Shown here: positions 35,801 to 38,469 of the stretch, one piece after another | Layout of the letters: every line of letters begins with the position of its first letter | Numbering within the stretch: position 1 is the first letter of the stretch | NCBI GenBank assembly: GCA_020636255.1 | Contig: JACJYE010000021.1 | Span: forward strand, 1-38,469 | DNA length: 38,469 nt | Source of the DNA: Lewinellaceae bacterium | GTDB taxonomy: Bacteria; Bacteroidota; Bacteroidia; Chitinophagales; Saprospiraceae | Direction: 5' to 3' | Translations under genes and position numbers: made by a program | The notes under the pieces: generated by a model | The model's input: only the letters and a program-made list of their open reading frames with translations | What the model was told of the DNA's origin: nothing | Database searches by the model: none

Positions 35801-36474
35801 GGCGCCTGTATCGGCCGGTTCAGGTTGAGGATGTCGACACTGTCGACCTTGGTGAAGTTATTGGCGTCCGTCACAGAGAGGTAATAACGCCCGGCACTGA
35901 GGTTGTAGATGCTGTCTTCGGTACTGCCCGTGCTCCACAGCAGGGAGTATGGCTGGGTGCCGCCGGTGATGTTGGCCTTGGCAAAGCCGAAGTTATCGGC
36001 AGAACACAAGACATCATCCTTGTGAAAATCGATCTCAATGCGAATGGTGAAGATCGTATCCGGATTGGCGATGCTGCCCACCAGCTTATCCGTTGCAAAG
36101 GTTTCGGTGGTGATACAGGGCAGCACCAGGCCGGAGCTGGCATCGTACACCCGAAAAGTAATGGGGTCGGTATTGCCCGTTTCGGAATAGATGAACAGGC
36201 TGGCGATGTAGCGGTTCAGCCCTGGTACGAACATCGGGCTGGCCACGCCGCGGATATTATCCGTATCGCCGAAAAAGGCCGCTACCTTATCATTGGGGTC
36301 CATCGATTCTTCCCCCTCGATATTGATCACCGCTGTTACGACCATGTTGTTTGGGTAAAAGGCCGGCGTAACAGCCCAAGTGTTGGCATCGTTGGGGTCA
36401 GCAACGTCCTGGGCATTCAGCTGAAGTAAGCTGAAAAAGAGCATGGAGAGGCTTAGGTAAAAAATCTTTTTCAT
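29845..36474 (-). CDS. Giant T9SS adhesin with eight SprB/Ig-like/PKD modules
   Basis: A 2209-residue protein. Signal peptide 1-22 ends L-N-A-Q. Residues about 23-150 form an N-terminal domain with D-P-N-D-K-V-A-A-F-F and S-L-F-I-Y, also present in the next gene's product. Then eight repeated modules of roughly 240 residues follow, each with a SprB-like repeat (G-T-P-P-Y-x-Y-x-W-S-N-G-A-T-G core and G-S-Y-x-V-T-V-T-D), an Ig-like segment (Y-x-W-Y-D and C-x-S-A-R), and a PKD domain (Y-x-W-x-F-G-D-G, H-x-Y, G-x-Y-x-V-x-L-T-V). The C-terminus is a T9SS sorting domain (F-P-N-P-F-G-D). The protein resembles SprB-type surface adhesins that act in gliding or attachment; a role in attachment is inferred. 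Confidence 0.92.
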   Translation of the reverse strand: MKKIFYLSLSMLFFSLLQLNAQDVADPNDANTWAVTPAFYPNNMVVTAVINIEGEESMDPNDKVAAFFGDTDNIRGVASPMFVPGLNRYIASLFIYSETGNTDPITFRVYDASSGLVLPCITTETFATDKLVGSIANPDTIFTIRIEIDFHKDDVLCSADNFGFAKANITGGTQPYSLLWSTGSTEDSIYNLSAGRYYLSVTDANNFTKVDSVDILNLNRPIQAPLLVAGPGNTVCQGTDVYVFAFTSEMESPAYQWYDIFNNQIHVGQALTLPDIAAPIQVSAETNVRNCLSPRTNISIAVNPAPNANFAVNTNTANTQDVIIFTPTVISPTATYSWQFGDGGTSSLPNPQHIYTAPGNYLVWLTVSTPDGCTAQSFQFISITEKDIDILIDITKPHCPTDNSGELYAQAINGTAPYTYQWSTGATGTTLSNLLAGTYGLTVTDADGNVQNTTILLQAEQALQAPTLIVNGENIICKGDDVWITALSSTDGAEYYWYRDAAGTDLKYIGNPLILFGLEESKTFWVETRKDGCRSATKTQVTISVATPNASFDSSVEVAYPGQSISFFPLAPQFGQSYLWDFGDNTPNSTAPSINHTYDNPGVYLVHFTVTHTLTGCSETQSIVINILELPQAGGPDMVAIASSTDANCTGDASGSASVQVLNGTGPYSYQWSNGSSSSSITGLMPGLYSVTVQDSQGKTATATVTIGAQYSTLDPPSVIANGGQDICFGDDIWLAASSDYPNAEYHWYDAANGGELLFVGNPLMLNNYAGPADIYVEARIGGCASAARAEVNIPAQELLTAFTASEAVIPEGGIITFTPDSVVAGYAYRWDFGDGNFDSGTSVSNQYFFQGTYRVTLTVVSPDSCRASQDMFINVYSQSGGLALAFNLQHVACPDDATGSASSLVFGGTPPYTYEWDNGATTASLVGLTAGAYKLTVTDALGNTVEGEATILSTQPELLAPDVFANAGLPVCQGGTAWAAASSNITGATFYWYDAPVGGQLKFVGNPLLLDNLQSAQAFFVEASYQGCVSAARTELIIPIESPDASFTVSATIVEVNMPVDFTATGPGTQSYSWDFGDSEVATGANATHAFAEPGIYEVVLEAGLFAGCTARSRRFIRVVPDMLGLNASFLVEPAQCINGAGSVQAQASGGTPPYGYIWSNGFTGPVQTGLAVGSYTVTVMDALGVTAVETIEIESNTPAISMPTVTVNGGQPFCLGEPGMAVAITNVSGADYRWWDSANGGNLLFSGASFPVGSIQEPTTLYVEAYYQGCLSQGRQMVQLTPQGPDASFAVQGSNIQIGSPVGFMPSTQDNSYTYQWNFGDGSQSAEMSPQHAFQGQGDFPVTLTLTDANGCSATEEQLISVGVGQSLALLFNTTDVQCYTDNAGSILVDVFNGNPPYNYEWSNGATGAYLQGLLPGSYTVTVTDGDGATITGQAEVHSAVGELLPPQAVVSGGNSVCSDEYLVIYAYDNQGNATNFFWYSAPQGGSLLGSGNIYSEFGVDQNATYYVEAASGVCRSGQRTEVQVYADDPNQGFTASANTIVEGGIVTFTPLLADPDYTYQWFFGDGATSTQMTPTHTYAAEGNYTVRLTVTSTGGCTDFVQYNEYVRVISSTTLAILFDISHVDCQGQSDGAITANVLNGTPPLSYQWSNGATGASITGLPVGSYALTVTDGAGLSAVQSGSIATLYSTPSEPFISTNASLPLCTGEQAVLLASSGQLVDNYFWYDSNDILLGTGPSLVVDPQQGPLTVFVEGQRGSCFSPRAEREFEVQTLNAGFSVAGSLQPFAGDAVQFSAEETGYAGYYWQFGDGNTASNANPQHAYGNAGQYTVSLTVTSAEGCNATESIPAYLSVQPEVAFSISSSVTNTLCDADQSGRIELSIAGGTPPYTINWDNGASGAVLQDLAPGSYAYTVTDSEGHGSQGSAEVANLNVAIPMPTISINGNAPACIGQPAYLVGATPGYPQASVYWYESLSEPDEFYSGNLLVLPQLMQSTIVYGESVVNGCRSARAPVTVQIQAPNATFSISPGSVLEEGDLVQFVPANANPGYTYYWQFGDNGWSTSMEPYYFYNLVGTFDVSLTVTDDDGCQNTLMKEDFVTVSAYQGLAPEELEERSQNEQADSRIAGIAFPNPFGDVVTLVLKLENKGWYQLRLSDMLGRPVWVSSAYFRDNVEQLQMNFTETGLQDGLYLLSVEGENGEKAIFKLLKN

Positions 36475-36503
36475 TGCTAATTTCTTAGAGAGATGGAATA
36501 TGC

Positions 36504-36534
36504 GGTGGAACAGGCCCTGTCGGCCTGCTCCACC
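36504..36534. terminator. 13-bp hairpin between the two adhesin genes
   Basis: GGTGGAACAGGCC at 36504-36516 pairs with GGCCTGCTCCACC at 36522-36534 with one mismatch (a G-U pair in the minus-strand RNA) around loop CTGTC. It sits in the 75-base gap between two minus-strand genes and may attenuate transcription between them; no U-tract follows on the minus strand. Confidence 0.5.
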
Positions 36535-36549
36535 TGTTTACTGTTCATT

Positions 36550-38469
36550 TTAAGGCCGCGGCGTCTGTTTCGCCACGGGAATATTGACCTGCCCGCCACT
36601 GCCATCATCCAGCTGCAGCAGATATACCGCGTCGGCCAGGGAAAGCTCAATCTCCACCTGGTTGCTGCCCGCAGCCCAGTCGAAATCCTGCTCCCATACC
36701 AGCTTGCCGTCCAGGCTCAGCAGGCGCAGCGTGTAGCTGCCGGCAACCGGCACCTCCGCTTTCGCCTTCAGCCTCTGCTGGAAGGGGTTCGGGCTCGCTT
36801 CCAGCGCCATCGGGCCCTGCGGCAATTCCACTGTATTCGTCACCGACTCTACCAGCAGGCTGTAGGATTCCATAGCCTGGCAGCCGCTCCCGTCTTCCAG
36901 CCTCAGGCTGGCCGTATACAGCCCCGGCAGGTTGTACTGATGGGCCGTTGACGGTTCGGCGCTCGTGCTGCCGTCGCCGAAATCCCACAGGTAGCTGTAG
37001 CCCTGGCCCCCGTGCGCCGCCTCGAACTGCACACTGGTTTGCGTCGTGAGCGCTTCGGAGGGCGTTACATAAAATGCCGCATCCGGCTGGTAGACTTCCA
37101 CCTCTACCGGCAGCGGCGCCGAGAAGCAGCCGTGGTAATCGGCCTGCAGGTATCCGCTGAAGCCGTCCTGCATGTTCTCGAACAGCAATGCCCCGCCTTC
37201 GTGCACGTAATTGCCTTCGGTATCCGACCAGCGGTACACAGCCCCGTCGAGGCTGCCGCTGGCGTAGAACACCGCGTCGTTGCCCCGGCATACCGGGCCG
37301 TCGAAGGAAGCCGTCAGCACTGGCTGCTCGATCTCAAGCATCTCGTTCTGCACTTCTACCGTATCCGCAAACCAGATGCCGCCGTCTCCGGTGATCGTTA
37401 CCACATAGCTGCCGGCAGCCAGCCCGCTGGCCGTTTCTCCGCTTGCCCCATTGCTCCATTCGTAGCTGTAGGGCGGCTCCAGGCTCGTCACCAGGCTCAC
37501 CGTCGCCGTGCCGCTTTCGTCGGCATTGCAGGCCGTATTTTCCACCAGGAAGGATGCGCTGAACACCTTGTTCCTGAAAGTATAGGGCTGGCCGAAGTTG
37601 CCCACCAGGCCGTTGGATGCGAAGTTGAAATCATCCACATTCAGGTAGATCCTGTCTTCGCTGGCATCGTAGATGCGTACCTCCACTTCTCCATCTCCAG
37701 GGTTGCCGTAGATGAACAGGTTGGCCATGTACTGGCCCAGGGCCGATACTTCGTACAGCGGCGACACCCCGCGGCATTCGCCGTTGACGAAGGCCGCCAC
37801 CTTGTCATTCGGGTCGTACGACTGCTCCCCGTTCACCTTCAGCACGCCGGTGACGATCATGTTGGACGGGTACAGGCCCGGGTCGACGGCCCAGCTCGAC
37901 GGGTCGTTCGGGTCGCAAACAACAGGCGTATAACCTACGCCGTCTGTCACGACATTGGTAACCGGCGTCGTAGCGCCGGGGTACAGCAGCACCGAAGGTT
38001 GTGCCACCCGGATCTGGTAGGCGAAGAAGGGCCGCATCAATTCCATGCCGCTGCCGTTGCCGAACAGCCACTGGTAGGTGTTCGGGTTGGCCGTTACCAG
38101 GGTATTGGAGGCGACCATGTTGGCCGACAGGCCCGGCAGTGTCGGGTCCTGAGCTACCGTCTTGATGAAATCGCCGTCGGAAGCCCCGATCACGTTCAGC
38201 ACCGTGTTGATCGGCTGGGCCGTCTGCAGCGGGTAGCCGACCAGGTTCCAGCCCTGGGCCAGCGGGATGGTGCCGTAGGTAGTGTTCATACCCGTTATGC
38301 GGATCGTATCGTTCGGGCCGTTGAGGAAGATCTGGTACCCCCGAACGGCGCTGAGGCTATCCAGGCCGTTGACGCTTAGCCAGCCCAGGCCAGCCACATA
38401 ACCGGCAGAGGTACTGGCCGTTTTGATGATGTCGCCGTCTTCGGCATGCACCAACTCGCGCAGCTGCGC
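36550..38469 (-). CDS. T9SS-secreted PKD/SprB-repeat protein, 5' end outside the window
   Basis: 639 residues are visible and the frame is open to the window edge, so the N-terminus and signal peptide are missing. Visible order: a region with two W-L/W-N type repeats (G-L-G-W-L-S-V-N-G and Q-G-W-N-L-V-G-Y-P-L), a domain with D-P-N-D-K-V-A-A-F and Y-M-A-N-L-F-I-Y, homologous to the N-terminus of the adjacent 2209-residue adhesin, one SprB-like repeat (Y-S-Y-E-W-S-N-G-A-S-G), an Ig-like segment (V-C-R-G-N-D-A-V-F-Y-A), one PKD domain (Y-L-W-D-F-G-D-G) and a T9SS sorting domain starting A-S-P-N-P-F. It is upstream of the adhesin on the same strand and probably functions with it. Confidence 0.88.
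   Translation of the reverse strand, partial: AQLRELVHAEDGDIIKTASTSAGYVAGLGWLSVNGLDSLSAVRGYQIFLNGPNDTIRITGMNTTYGTIPLAQGWNLVGYPLQTAQPINTVLNVIGASDGDFIKTVAQDPTLPGLSANMVASNTLVTANPNTYQWLFGNGSGMELMRPFFAYQIRVAQPSVLLYPGATTPVTNVVTDGVGYTPVVCDPNDPSSWAVDPGLYPSNMIVTGVLKVNGEQSYDPNDKVAAFVNGECRGVSPLYEVSALGQYMANLFIYGNPGDGEVEVRIYDASEDRIYLNVDDFNFASNGLVGNFGQPYTFRNKVFSASFLVENTACNADESGTATVSLVTSLEPPYSYEWSNGASGETASGLAAGSYVVTITGDGGIWFADTVEVQNEMLEIEQPVLTASFDGPVCRGNDAVFYASGSLDGAVYRWSDTEGNYVHEGGALLFENMQDGFSGYLQADYHGCFSAPLPVEVEVYQPDAAFYVTPSEALTTQTSVQFEAAHGGQGYSYLWDFGDGSTSAEPSTAHQYNLPGLYTASLRLEDGSGCQAMESYSLLVESVTNTVELPQGPMALEASPNPFQQRLKAKAEVPVAGSYTLRLLSLDGKLVWEQDFDWAAGSNQVEIELSLADAVYLLQLDDGSGGQVNIPVAKQTPRP

Overview
This window looks like a chromosomal segment of a Bacteroidota bacterium, probably of the Saprospiria (Lewinella, Phaeodactylibacter or Haliscomenobacter type); the placement is inferred from gene content, not from a marker gene. 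The pointers are three large secreted proteins plus one window-truncated one with features typical of type IX secretion (C-terminal YPNPF-like sorting domains, PKD and SprB-like repeats), signal peptides ending in A-Q, no Shine-Dalgarno sites, and promoters of the Bacteroidota form TTTG-N19/23-TAnnTTTG. Coding DNA is GC-rich; the one large intergenic island (22866-24355) is visibly AT-rich.

Layout. 1-368: non-coding, with heptamer repeats and a hairpin. 369-8813: a cluster of exported proteins: two paralogous M48-like zinc peptidases with TPR-like regions (both minus strand), a caspase-like (C14) protease with TPRs (plus), a FecR/fibronectin-like protein (minus) and a coiled-coil plus possible outer-membrane barrel protein (plus). 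8826-18181: mostly housekeeping: a histidine-phosphatase lipoprotein, lysA, asnS, a UGT-like glycosyltransferase, a small orphan, a class A penicillin-binding protein and aroB. 18282-28801: a divergent gene pair (helical protein of unknown function on minus, large T9SS protein on plus) present twice in tandem. Between the two copies lies a 1.5-kb gene-free island with an 81-bp direct repeat that carries an intrinsic terminator, and a near copy of the promoter and leader of the first secreted gene with no recognisable gene behind it. 28900-29079: a MITE-like nested inverted repeat. 29142-38469: a minus-strand adhesin locus: a PKD-like lipoprotein, a 2209-residue protein of eight SprB/Ig/PKD modules, and the 3' part of a related T9SS protein that runs off the window.

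How the genes may work together. The left cluster has the parts of an envelope proteolysis module: a caspase-fold peptidase, two metallopeptidases, a TPR/FecR/FnIII scaffold and a possible barrel; a joint function is inference from co-location. The duplicated pair suggests that the helical protein and the secreted beta-propeller protein belong together, perhaps as regulator or accessory factor and effector. The housekeeping genes supply lysine/diaminopimelate, tRNA-Asn charging, peptidoglycan polymerisation and the shikimate pathway. I see no tRNA or rRNA gene, CRISPR array, phage or intact transposase.
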